64,000 nucleotides of DNA from Mycolicibacterium alvei (GTDB lineage: Bacteria > Actinomycetota > Actinomycetes > Mycobacteriales > Mycobacteriaceae), in assembly GCF_010727325.1 (NCBI RefSeq), contig NZ_AP022565.1:310001-374000 (forward strand), written 5' to 3'. The position numbers were made by a program, and so were the translations under genes. The notes below the pieces were generated by a model, which saw nothing but the letters and a program-made list of their open reading frames with translations, did no database searches and was not told the origin of the DNA. Shown here piece by piece: positions 56,951 through 64,000 of the stretch. The stretch's first letter is position 1. Each line of letters begins with the position of its first letter.

Positions 56951-58833
56951 GCGGGTGCCTTTCTGGTCGGGGAGGCGACGTTCCAGGGGGCGAACGGGTT
57001 CGTCACGCCGGCCAGAGCCGGCGCCAGTTCGGGGAAGTGGCGCAACAACACCGAGCGCATGTCGTTGTCCCGGACCCACTTCAGACCGGCGACGGTGTAG
57101 ATCTCGTCGCGGAAGTCGGTGGTGAAGAAGCGGTCGCTTTCCAGCCGCCGGGTGGCCATCAGGACGAAGACGCGGAATGCGGTGTCGCTGAAGCCGAACC
57201 CGGGCGGTTTGGGCTCCGCGTACAGGCCGATCACCAGATCGACCAGGTCGACGTCGTCGTCGTAGGCCTCGCGCAGCTCGGCGGCAAGGGCCGTCTCACC
57301 GGTCAGCTCCTCGAAGGTCTTCACCGGCTTGAGCCGGAACAGCTTCCGGAACTCGTTGTAGCGCGGGACACCTCGTTCCCGGCACCGGACCAGGTCGATC
57401 GTGGCCAGGTCGATCAGGGTGCCGTCGACGCGACGCATTTGCTGCAGGTGCCTGGGGAAGTTGTGCAGCGACAACGCCCCGGGATGGGCCCGGCCGAAGG
57501 AGTACAGCAGGTCGGCCATCGGGTTTTCGCTCAGCCGGGCACGCACATTGAGCACCGAGAGTTCGGGGAGCTCGTGCTGTGCGGTGACGCGATCATCGGC
57601 CAGCGAGCGGAACGTGAACTCGTCGGGGATCAACGGGTGCATCCGGTACACCGCGACGAACTCCTCGGTCAGCGAATACGGCACGCCGTGATGTGTGGTC
57701 GGTGAGCCGGGGATGCCGAAGAGCAGGGGACTGCTGCCGACGCGTCCGCAGATTCGTCGCAACCGGGGGCCCAGCGTCTCGCCCAGCAGTCCGAACCAGT
57801 TGACGCGCATGGCCGTCACCGTGGTCGGGTGCGCGATTATGGCAGGCGTCCAGTCCACGGTGTGGATCTTGGCCATCAGTGCGGAATTGACCAGGCGCGC
57901 CTTGTCATAGAGCTGTTGGCCGGTGAGGTAGGGGTACGCCTGGGCCAGGTGGTCGCAGATGGCGTTGTGCTCGCGCATGAACAGCGAGTGCAGCAGGGCC
58001 AGGCCTACCCAGAAGTTGCCCGCGGTGCCGGTGAGGTCGGCCGTCGCTTCGACTTCGGGCGGCGGCAGGCCGGACTCGTCGATACGCAACTTGCCGTGCT
58101 CGGGTGCGCGCAGAGCACTGGCGAATGCCGGTGTGGTCCCGTAGATCTGGGAGGCATCCCACCAGTGCGACTCCTGGGTGACGAAGGCAGGCGGACCGGC
58201 CGGGCTGGGGTGGGGGTCGGGCGGGGTGCGCTCGACGCGCATCGGCCGCTGCGGCCACGGGTCGTCGTCGCGCAGCGGTACCACCCACGGTTGGGTGGTG
58301 ACCGAGCCATGGGCGAACCAGTCGTGCACCTCGAACTGAATCCATGCTGCGGCCAGCAGATTCAGGGTGGTCGCGGGCTGCAAACTCTCGCGGGTCAGCA
58401 GGGTGCGGCTGATCAGCCGCGGGTTGGGGGAGAGAAGACGCTGAGCGGATTCCGGGTAGGAGTGTTCGGGTGGGACGTTGCGGCCGAACCGGCAACCCAC
58501 TGCACCCATCCGGGGTTCTTTGAGATCGTTGTAGGACCCGTCGCGGGTGCGGGCGCCCAGATAGTTGCCTTCGCCGGCGGTGCCGACCGTCGATGTGGTG
58601 ACGGGTTCACCCGGTGGGACCGGGGCGGGTTCGGCGGCATACAGATTCGACGTACGCAGTTGACGACGCAGTCCGATCAGAACGATCAATCCGATCGGCT
58701 TGGGGAGCCGGGACCACCCCACCGTCTGGTCGATGTGCTGGGCGAATCTGGCTGCGAGGGTGGCCGTCAGCGATCGCGACCGGGACCAGACAGCGGCGAC
58801 GTATGCAGGTGCCTGTCTCGCCGTAGTCACCAT
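56947..58833 (-). CDS. Alpha-dioxygenase-like heme peroxidase (cyclooxygenase superfamily)
   Basis: 628 residues of the peroxidase-cyclooxygenase superfamily, close to plant alpha-dioxygenases in length and motifs. The distal His170 is in FEVHDWFAHG, followed by LLHSLFMREHNAICD. EFVAVYRMHPLIPDEF places Tyr396 three residues before the proximal His399, the same Tyr-x-x-His spacing as the catalytic Tyr and proximal His of rice alpha-DOX. Those enzymes convert fatty acids to 2-hydroperoxides. That activity is inferred here. The ATG follows GGAGGG. It heads a three-gene minus-strand operon with the catalase-like gene and the LuxR-type regulator. Confidence 0.87.
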   Translation of the reverse strand: MVTTARQAPAYVAAVWSRSRSLTATLAARFAQHIDQTVGWSRLPKPIGLIVLIGLRRQLRTSNLYAAEPAPVPPGEPVTTSTVGTAGEGNYLGARTRDGSYNDLKEPRMGAVGCRFGRNVPPEHSYPESAQRLLSPNPRLISRTLLTRESLQPATTLNLLAAAWIQFEVHDWFAHGSVTTQPWVVPLRDDDPWPQRPMRVERTPPDPHPSPAGPPAFVTQESHWWDASQIYGTTPAFASALRAPEHGKLRIDESGLPPPEVEATADLTGTAGNFWVGLALLHSLFMREHNAICDHLAQAYPYLTGQQLYDKARLVNSALMAKIHTVDWTPAIIAHPTTVTAMRVNWFGLLGETLGPRLRRICGRVGSSPLLFGIPGSPTTHHGVPYSLTEEFVAVYRMHPLIPDEFTFRSLADDRVTAQHELPELSVLNVRARLSENPMADLLYSFGRAHPGALSLHNFPRHLQQMRRVDGTLIDLATIDLVRCRERGVPRYNEFRKLFRLKPVKTFEELTGETALAAELREAYDDDVDLVDLVIGLYAEPKPPGFGFSDTAFRVFVLMATRRLESDRFFTTDFRDEIYTVAGLKWVRDNDMRSVLLRHFPELAPALAGVTNPFAPWNVASPTRKAPA

Positions 58834-58906
58834 TCGTTGCTTTCCCTCCGGCCGAAATATCGAGCCCGTCGGCCACGATTGTTGTGCACGGAAGCAGAAA
58901 TCACAT

Positions 58907-58970
58907 GAGTAGTGGGCTACTCGATCCGCTCCGGGCGTTCCCTACGCGTTTCGAGTAGTCGAATACGCGT
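58907..58970. promoter_or_regulatory. Operator cluster between the dioxygenase and subtilase operons
   Basis: GAGTAG-TGGG-CTACTC (58907-58922) is a perfect inverted repeat. Further on, TTCGA-GTAG-TCGAA (58950-58963) is perfect and is flanked on both sides by ACGCGT (58944-58949 and 58965-58970), making a near-perfect 27-base dyad with one extra base. The heptamer CGAGTAG or a near copy occurs three times. Position in a divergent gap suggests shared control. Confidence 0.6.
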
Positions 58971-59030
58971 GTGTGCGTGGCCCGGTTGCGCGACGATCAA
59001 TCGACGCAGGAAAACCTGGGGTGGTTGCGT

Positions 59031-60875
59031 ATGCCGAGGAGTGCGGTGAGTTCAACGGGGGAAGTCTGGGCAGATCGGGTGCTCAGTGCGCTGGGGGATC
59101 TGGAGAAGTCCGGCAAGGCTGCCGACATGGCGTTACTGACAGAGACCGTCGCTGCCAGATTCGCATCGAGATTCGAGGAGCGGGACCGGCAATACGAGAA
59201 TGACAAACCGTACTGGCACAACCGTGTTCAGGATGCCGTCACCCGACTGCGTCGGGGGAAGCTGGTTGCGGCCAAGACGCCGAAGAGCGCACGCGTGCAA
59301 TTGACCGACGCCGGCCGTACAGCCGTCGCGGGTGCACGTGAACGAACTGGGGTCGCCACGGAGGCGGTGCGGACCGCGGCTATCGCCGACGTGCCGCCGG
59401 CGCAGGTCGGCACTCCCGAACCGCCCAAACGCGACCCGGTGCTGGCAGGTGTCGTGACACCACCCCTGCGCATGGCGATGGCGCGAGAAGGCGAGGCCAC
59501 GCCCATACCGATCATGATCGAGCTCAACCTGACGTTTCAGCCATCGGTGGCCGCTGCGATCGCGAGGGTCGAGCGGCTGTGGGAATCGGTCGGTGCGGCA
59601 GGCACTCCGATGGCGCTCGCCGATCAGTTCATGGCAGGTGATCTCACGTCGGCCCAGATCAAATCGCTGGTGTCCGCCGACGCCGTTCCGCAGACCTGGT
59701 CCGAACGGGCGGTCTACCGGATCTGGCCGGACTTCGAGGTGCACACACAGATCGACGCCTCCTCGACCACGATCAAGGCTGTCGCGGCGCAACGGTCGTT
59801 CGACAGCTACGGCGAGGGGATCGTCTGGGCTGTGGTCGATTCCGGTATCGACGAGACGCATGCGCACTTCTCGGAATACCAGAACCTGCGGCATCCTTCA
59901 GTGGTCGATCTGCACCGTGACTTCACCGGAGGTGGAGCTCCGCTGACTGACACCGACGGACACGGCACACACGTGGCCGGGATCATCGCCGGGGGTTTGG
60001 TGGGCCGCAAGCCCGCGGACGTCGTGGTGATCGAGAAGCGACTCAATGACCCTGAGCACGGCGGTGATCCGATCGCCGCGCCACGGACGGTCTCGAATCC
60101 TGACCGCCTGGCGGGCATGGCGCCGAAGGCCAAACTGGTGAGCCTCAAGGTGCTCGGGCCCGGCGATCAGACCTCCCGGGTGAGCCGGGTGATGCAGGCG
60201 TTGGCCTATGTCAGGAAGCTCAACGCCGGAAGTGAGCGGGTACCGCGGATACACGGTGTGAACCTCAGCCTCGGGTACGAATTCGACGCCGAGTGGTATG
60301 CCTGCGGGCAGAGCCCGATGTGTATCGAGGTCGACAAAACCGTGCGCTCGGGCGTGGTGGTGGTCGTGGCCGCGGGCAACTCCGGCTATGTGTCGCTGAA
60401 TACGGCATTCAGCAAGGATTCGGTGAAGTTCACCGCGGACATGACGATCAACGATCCCGGCAACACCGAAAGCGCGATCACCGTCGGGTCCACGCACCGC
60501 AGTTCACCGCACACCTTCGGCGTCTCGTATTTCTCCTCACGCGGCCCCACCGGGGACGGGCGATGCAAGCCCGACCTGGTCGCACCGGGTGAGCGCATCA
60601 CCTCGGCCGCGGCCGGGACCCGCCGGGAGGCCGTGACCAACCAGATCGACGTCAAGCCCGACGTGCCGGTCTACGTCGAGGAGAGCGGCACCAGCATGGC
60701 GGCGCCGCACGTGTCCGGCGCGATAGCGGCGTTCCTGTCGGTGCAGCGGGAGTTCGTCAGCGAACCGGAGGCGATCAAACGCATCTTCGTCGAATCCGCG
60801 ACCTCGCTGAACCGCGACCGGGCATTCCAGGGCAGCGGCATGGTCGATCTCATGCGGGCACTGCAATCCGTCTGA
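59031..60875 (+). CDS. Cytoplasmic subtilase (S8 protease) with N-terminal winged-helix-like domain
   Basis: 614 residues, no signal peptide. The S8 domain has Asp270 (VVDSGID), His311 (DGHGTHVAG), oxyanion Asn450 (AAGNSG) and Ser555 (ESGTSMAAPHVSG), so it should be active. The N-terminal 100 residues (WADRVLSALGDLEKSGKAAD; DAVTRLRRGKLVAAK; VQLTDAGR) resemble a winged helix of the Mrr-N type, which is unusual on a subtilase. The ATG at 59031 follows GGGGTGG; a GTG at 58971 would start within the operator. It is followed after 16 bases by the hydrolase gene. Confidence 0.85.
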   Translation: MPRSAVSSTGEVWADRVLSALGDLEKSGKAADMALLTETVAARFASRFEERDRQYENDKPYWHNRVQDAVTRLRRGKLVAAKTPKSARVQLTDAGRTAVAGARERTGVATEAVRTAAIADVPPAQVGTPEPPKRDPVLAGVVTPPLRMAMAREGEATPIPIMIELNLTFQPSVAAAIARVERLWESVGAAGTPMALADQFMAGDLTSAQIKSLVSADAVPQTWSERAVYRIWPDFEVHTQIDASSTTIKAVAAQRSFDSYGEGIVWAVVDSGIDETHAHFSEYQNLRHPSVVDLHRDFTGGGAPLTDTDGHGTHVAGIIAGGLVGRKPADVVVIEKRLNDPEHGGDPIAAPRTVSNPDRLAGMAPKAKLVSLKVLGPGDQTSRVSRVMQALAYVRKLNAGSERVPRIHGVNLSLGYEFDAEWYACGQSPMCIEVDKTVRSGVVVVVAAGNSGYVSLNTAFSKDSVKFTADMTINDPGNTESAITVGSTHRSSPHTFGVSYFSSRGPTGDGRCKPDLVAPGERITSAAAGTRREAVTNQIDVKPDVPVYVEESGTSMAAPHVSGAIAAFLSVQREFVSEPEAIKRIFVESATSLNRDRAFQGSGMVDLMRALQSV

Positions 60876-60891
60876 CCTGAAAGGCACTCCG

Positions 60892-62241
60892 ATGACCAAC
60901 GATGTGGCAGAACGGATCTGGCGACTGGTGTTCGATGCCGAGGGCGATCCGGATCCAGCGGTGCTGGCCGATCTCACGGGTCGGATCGGTGCGGCGGGAC
61001 TGACCGATCTGGTCATCTTCTCCCACGGCTGGAACAACGACGAAGCGGCCGCGGCGTCGTTGTACGAGCGGTGGTTCGGGCTGTTGGCCCCACAACTCGA
61101 CCCGGCCCGCGCGGTCGGCTTCGTCGGGCTGCGGTGGCCGTCTCAACTCTGGCGTGACGAGCCGATCCCGGATTTCTCCGGACCGGTGGCACACGACGGT
61201 GCGGGTGCGGCCGCATTGGGCGACGAGGTGGTGGGGACGCCCGCTGGGCCGGTCACCATCGATGCGGCCCAGCTCGACGAGCTCAAGGAGCTGTTTCCCG
61301 ACGGCAAAGCACAATTGGACACCATCGCCGGTCTGCTGGCGGCCCCGCCGAGCAACGATCGCCTGCCCGAGTTGCTCGACGCGCTGCGCGCGTTCAGCGC
61401 CGCCACGCAGGCCGGGTTCAACGACGGTGAGGTGGCCACCCCGGACGCCGGGCCCGGGATGCTCGCCGAACACCAGGATCCGGAGGAGTTGTTTACCACC
61501 TTTGCCGACGAATTAGCATCTGCCGGTGTGCAATTCGATGACGGTGGGGGCGGAGGAGCGGCCGGCCTCGGTGACATCGCCGGAAGGTTGTGGCATGGCG
61601 CCAAGGAAGCCCTGCGCCAGCTGAGCTACTGGAAGATGAAGAACCGCGCCGGGGTGGTGGGCCGACGCGGGTTGGGCCCCGTCATCGATGCACTGCACGC
61701 CGATTTTTCCGGGTTGCGGATTCACCTGGTCGGGCACAGCTTCGGAGCGCGGGTGGTGTCCTACGCCCTTGCCGGGATGAGCGAGGTCCAACCCTCACCG
61801 GTCAAGGCGGTGACCTTGTTGCAGGGCGCGTACTCGCGCTTCACGTTCACCGAGCGGTTGCCGTTCCGGAAGGGTGCGGGTGAACTGGCGGGGCTGCTCA
61901 CCCGTATCGACGGCCCGCTGACGGTCTGTTTCTCCAGTCATGACCGGGCGCTGGGGACGTTCTATCCGTTGGCCTCGGCCGCGGCGGGCGAGGATGCGGC
62001 CGGGGCCGAGGATCCGCTGTTCCGCTGGCGGGCCATGGGTTCGCACGGGGCGTACCAGTCTCAAACCCAGAGCCTGGGTGCGGTGAATACGACCTACCCG
62101 TTCCAACCCGGTCGGATCCTGAATCTGAATGCGTCGGAAGTGGTGATCGAGGACAAGAGCCCGTCAGGGGCGCACAGCGACATCTTCCACAAGGAATTGA
62201 CCTGGGTTGTCGCCGCCGCCGGGAAGTTGAACCCGGCTTGA
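60892..62241 (+). CDS. Alpha/beta hydrolase of unknown substrate
   Basis: 449 residues. The nucleophile elbow is LVGHSFGARVVS; an oxyanion-type SHGWNND lies near residue 45; later SSHDRALGTFYPL and SGAHSDIFHKEL could supply the acid and His. A poorly conserved stretch of about 150 residues between the first strand and the elbow may be a lid. No signal peptide. The ribosome site GAAAGG and the 16-base gap show co-expression with the subtilase. Lipase, esterase or acyltransferase activity are all possible. Confidence 0.78.
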   Translation: MTNDVAERIWRLVFDAEGDPDPAVLADLTGRIGAAGLTDLVIFSHGWNNDEAAAASLYERWFGLLAPQLDPARAVGFVGLRWPSQLWRDEPIPDFSGPVAHDGAGAAALGDEVVGTPAGPVTIDAAQLDELKELFPDGKAQLDTIAGLLAAPPSNDRLPELLDALRAFSAATQAGFNDGEVATPDAGPGMLAEHQDPEELFTTFADELASAGVQFDDGGGGGAAGLGDIAGRLWHGAKEALRQLSYWKMKNRAGVVGRRGLGPVIDALHADFSGLRIHLVGHSFGARVVSYALAGMSEVQPSPVKAVTLLQGAYSRFTFTERLPFRKGAGELAGLLTRIDGPLTVCFSSHDRALGTFYPLASAAAGEDAAGAEDPLFRWRAMGSHGAYQSQTQSLGAVNTTYPFQPGRILNLNASEVVIEDKSPSGAHSDIFHKELTWVVAAAGKLNPA

Positions 62242-62320
62242 GTGTGATCGCGGAGCCGAAAATGCGAAGTGCGCCAATCTGTCTCGGCCGAGCAGCCGTT
62301 GGTGGCCCGTCTGGCGAATG

Positions 62321-62803
62321 CTAGGAGAGCTCGTCTTCGGTGGGGGAGCCGTCGCCTTCTGCCAAGCGGTGCAGGATCCGTTCGTTGAGGGCGGTGAGCA
62401 TGTCGAGCTCGGCCGGGCTGAGCAGGTCGATGAAATTCCGGCGGACGTCCGCCACATGTTCAGGCGCAGCCTTCTCGATGGCGGCGCGGCCGGCCGGCAG
62501 CAGGCCGACCATGGTGCTGCGGGCATCGTCGGGGTTGGGCTCGCGGCTGATCAGCCCGTCCTTCTGCATACGCCGCACCTGGTGGGAGACACGGCTTTTC
62601 TCCCAGCCCAGTGTGGTGCACAACTCGTGGGCGGGCATGGCGTCTCTGTCGTCACCCGAGAGCACGGCCAGGATCTCGTAGTCGGCGCCGGACAGGCCTG
62701 ATTCCTGCAGGCCGCGGTTCAGGTGAACGACGAGTTGATGATGCGCGTGCATGAAGGCCCGCCAGGCGCGGTCTTCACGAGGACTCAGCCAGTTCGGTTC
62801 CAT
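62321..62803 (-). CDS. MarR-family transcriptional regulator
   Basis: 160-residue winged-helix regulator: SGLSGADYEILAVLSG, the recognition region TTLGWEKSRVSHQVRRMQKD and the wing SREPNPDDARSTMVGLLPAG. The ATG at 62803 follows GGATGGAGG; the open frame extends to 62839. It is divergent from the F420/NADP reductase-like gene, and a perfect palindrome lies in between, fitting autoregulation and control of that gene. The 80-base gap to the hydrolase end holds nothing evident. Confidence 0.9.
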   Translation of the reverse strand: MEPNWLSPREDRAWRAFMHAHHQLVVHLNRGLQESGLSGADYEILAVLSGDDRDAMPAHELCTTLGWEKSRVSHQVRRMQKDGLISREPNPDDARSTMVGLLPAGRAAIEKAAPEHVADVRRNFIDLLSPAELDMLTALNERILHRLAEGDGSPTEDELS

Positions 62804-62823
62804 CAGCCTCCATCCTCTCTTGA

Positions 62824-62845
62824 TTGGTTGACCCATCAACCAATG
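62824..62845. promoter_or_regulatory. MarR operator candidate
   Basis: ATTGGTTGA-CCCA-TCAACCAAT is a perfect 9-base inverted repeat with a 4-base centre, 20 bases from the MarR start and 54 from the reductase start. Size and symmetry fit MarR sites. Confidence 0.7.
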
Positions 62846-62899
62846 CGGCTTAAGGTGGAGGAGTCAACCTTTCGATCGTAAGTCATGACAGGACACCTT

Positions 62900-63514
62900 A
62901 TGAGCAGCATCAGCATCATCGGCACCGGAAACATGGCCCGCAGCATCGGCGCACTGGCAGTAGCGGGCGGCAACACCGTCGAGGTCATCGGCCGAGATCG
63001 GTCCAAAACCGCTGACCTGGCCAAGGCTCTCGGCGGCCGCGCGACGGCAGGAGAGTTCGGCGCCGTTCCGACCGGGGACATCGTCATCGTGGCGCTGTTG
63101 TACGCCGATGTCGTCCCGGTCGTCGCCCAGTACGGAAACGCCCTCGCGGGCAAGGTCATCGTCGACATCAGCAACCCCTTCAATGCCGCGGCCGACGGGC
63201 TGGCCATTCCCGATGACACCTCGATCGCGCAGGAAGTTGCCAAGGCGGCCCCGGCCGGAGCCGGCGTGGTGAAGGCGTTCAACACCACTTTCGGTGTCGT
63301 CCTGACCCAGGGCCGCTCGCTCGACGTCTTCATCGCCGGCGACGACGCACGCGCCAAGGCGGGCGTGGCGGAGTTCATCGAGAGCCTCGGGCTGCGCCCG
63401 CTCGACGTCGGCGGTTTGGGCATGGCGCACTGGCTGGAAGGAACCGGCCTGGTCGTGATGGGTCTCGCGCGCCATGGGGTGGGGAGTTTCGACTTCGCAC
63501 TCGGCGCCGCCTGA
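62900..63514 (+). CDS. F420/NADP oxidoreductase-like Rossmann protein
   Basis: 204 residues resembling the Fno/F420-dependent NADP reductase family: ISIIGTGNMARSIGALAVAG is the dinucleotide loop, VIGRDRSKTADL binds the NADP phosphate, and NTTFGVVLTQG and KAFN-type segments follow the fold. Such proteins exchange hydride between F420H2 and NADP; a role in supplying the adjacent LLM oxidoreductase is inferred. I prefer ATG 62900 (after AGGAC) to ATG 62885. It is divergent from marR. Confidence 0.82.
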   Translation: MSSISIIGTGNMARSIGALAVAGGNTVEVIGRDRSKTADLAKALGGRATAGEFGAVPTGDIVIVALLYADVVPVVAQYGNALAGKVIVDISNPFNAAADGLAIPDDTSIAQEVAKAAPAGAGVVKAFNTTFGVVLTQGRSLDVFIAGDDARAKAGVAEFIESLGLRPLDVGGLGMAHWLEGTGLVVMGLARHGVGSFDFALGAA

Positions 63515-63574
63515 CCGGCTGGACGCCGAGGGCGTTCCGGGCCGTGAACGAACAGGGGCATCGTGCGCCCTGTT

Positions 63575-63596
63575 GATGGTTGATATATCACCTAAA
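63575..63596. promoter_or_regulatory. Second MarR-like operator before the LLM gene
   Basis: GGTTGA-TATA-TCACCT matches the layout of the MarR palindrome at 62824 (GGTTGA, 4 bases, TCAACC), with an identical left half and one substitution plus an end change on the right. It lies 22 bases before the LLM start codon, overlapping the expected promoter. Confidence 0.5.
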
Positions 63597-63617
63597 TGGC
63601 AGGAGGGGACTCTCATC

Positions 63618-64000
63618 ATGAAGCTTGGTTTCGCACTTCCCATTGTCGGGCCCGCTATCAGCAGCGCCGCTGGTCTCAGCGCGTTCTGCAGCGGACTCGA
63701 GGACCTTGGCTACGACACGTTGTGGGTCGGGGATCGGCTGGTCACCCCGGTTGAGATGCACAGCGTCTATCCGGGCAGGGAACAGCCGTACCCGCCGCAG
63801 ATGACCCGCTATCTCGATCCGGTGCTGCTGTGGACGGTCGCGGCCACCGCGACCAGTCGGATTCGGCTGAACGCCAGCACGCTCAACACGTTCTACTACG
63901 AGCCGGTGCACCTGGCCCGGCTGCTGACCACGCTCGAAGTGCTCAGCGAAGGCCGCCTCGACGTGGGCGTGGGAATCGGGTGGATGAAGGACGAACACGA
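63618..64000 (+). CDS. LLM-class flavin/F420-dependent oxidoreductase (partial, N-terminal part)
   Basis: First 127 residues of a luciferase-like TIM-barrel oxidoreductase: MKLGFALPIVGPAIS, LEDLGYDTLWVGDRLVTP, DPVLLWTVAATATSRIRLN and LLTTLEVLSEGRLDVGVGIG followed by W. These are typical of mycobacterial F420-dependent enzymes; FMN use is an alternative. A strong AGGAGGGG precedes the ATG. The window ends before the C-terminal part, so substrate hints are missing. It probably shares MarR control with the reductase-like gene upstream. Confidence 0.88.
   Translation, partial: MKLGFALPIVGPAISSAAGLSAFCSGLEDLGYDTLWVGDRLVTPVEMHSVYPGREQPYPPQMTRYLDPVLLWTVAATATSRIRLNASTLNTFYYEPVHLARLLTTLEVLSEGRLDVGVGIGWMKDEH

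Overview
The window is about 64 kb of high-GC actinobacterial DNA from a mycobacterium, most likely a fast grower of the Mycolicibacterium type. The evidence is gene content and order: qcrA-qcrC-ctaE, trpD, ripC, pimB, fadD15, mptC, aroG, pknL, mptA, idsA2, lppM, the mraZ-to-wag31 cell wall and division cluster. This follows, as I remember it, the order of M. tuberculosis Rv2195 down to Rv2143, but without the insertion sequences, the PE_PGRS gene block between pbpB and murE, and the Rv2172c gene found there. Comparisons with M. tuberculosis are from memory; no database was searched.

Layout. 1-1755 (minus) holds the end of the cytochrome bcc-aa3 respiratory genes. 1880-24490 is a housekeeping stretch: tryptophan and aromatic synthesis (trpD, aroG), nucleases, the RipC peptidoglycan hydrolase, phosphoinositol-mannoside, lipomannan and phospholipid enzymes (pimB, plsM, mptC, mptA), the acyl-CoA synthetase fadD15, the kinase pknL with its neighbouring DNA-binding protein, idsA2, lppM and a GNAT protein. 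24893-45657 is the dcw cluster (mraZ rsmH ftsL pbpB murE murF mraY murD ftsW murG murC ftsQ ftsZ pgeF yggS sepF yggT wag31), all on the plus strand and mostly joined by 4-base ATGA or GTGA overlaps. It makes the peptidoglycan precursor and the division and polar growth machinery. The largest gene-free gap (24491-24892) holds an intrinsic terminator, a candidate promoter and arrays of TGGGG boxes on a 10-base period that fit MraZ operators.

From about 46.8 kb on the content is accessory: a class I glutamine amidotransferase, a cytochrome P450, a single-chain NADPH-dependent assimilatory nitrate reductase (molybdopterin enzyme fused to a CysJ-like flavoprotein), and then a bidirectional five-gene locus. 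One arm (minus) is an alpha-dioxygenase-like heme peroxidase, a catalase-like heme protein and a large ATP-binding LuxR regulator. The other arm (plus) is a cytoplasmic subtilase with an N-terminal winged-helix-like region and an alpha/beta hydrolase. The shared intergenic region carries striking inverted repeats. This is the best candidate for an undescribed system: lipid hydroperoxide formation and conversion, coupled to proteolysis. The window ends with a MarR regulator, a divergent F420/NADP reductase-like gene and the start of an LLM flavin/F420 monooxygenase, with matching palindromes before both.

Several genes (trpD, the 15223 membrane gene, aroG, the pknL-adjacent gene, the 45729 gene and a 10-codon ORF before pimB) have a TANNNT hexamer 6-8 bases before the start codon, the arrangement expected for leaderless transcripts. 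No tRNA, rRNA, CRISPR array or insertion sequence was seen.
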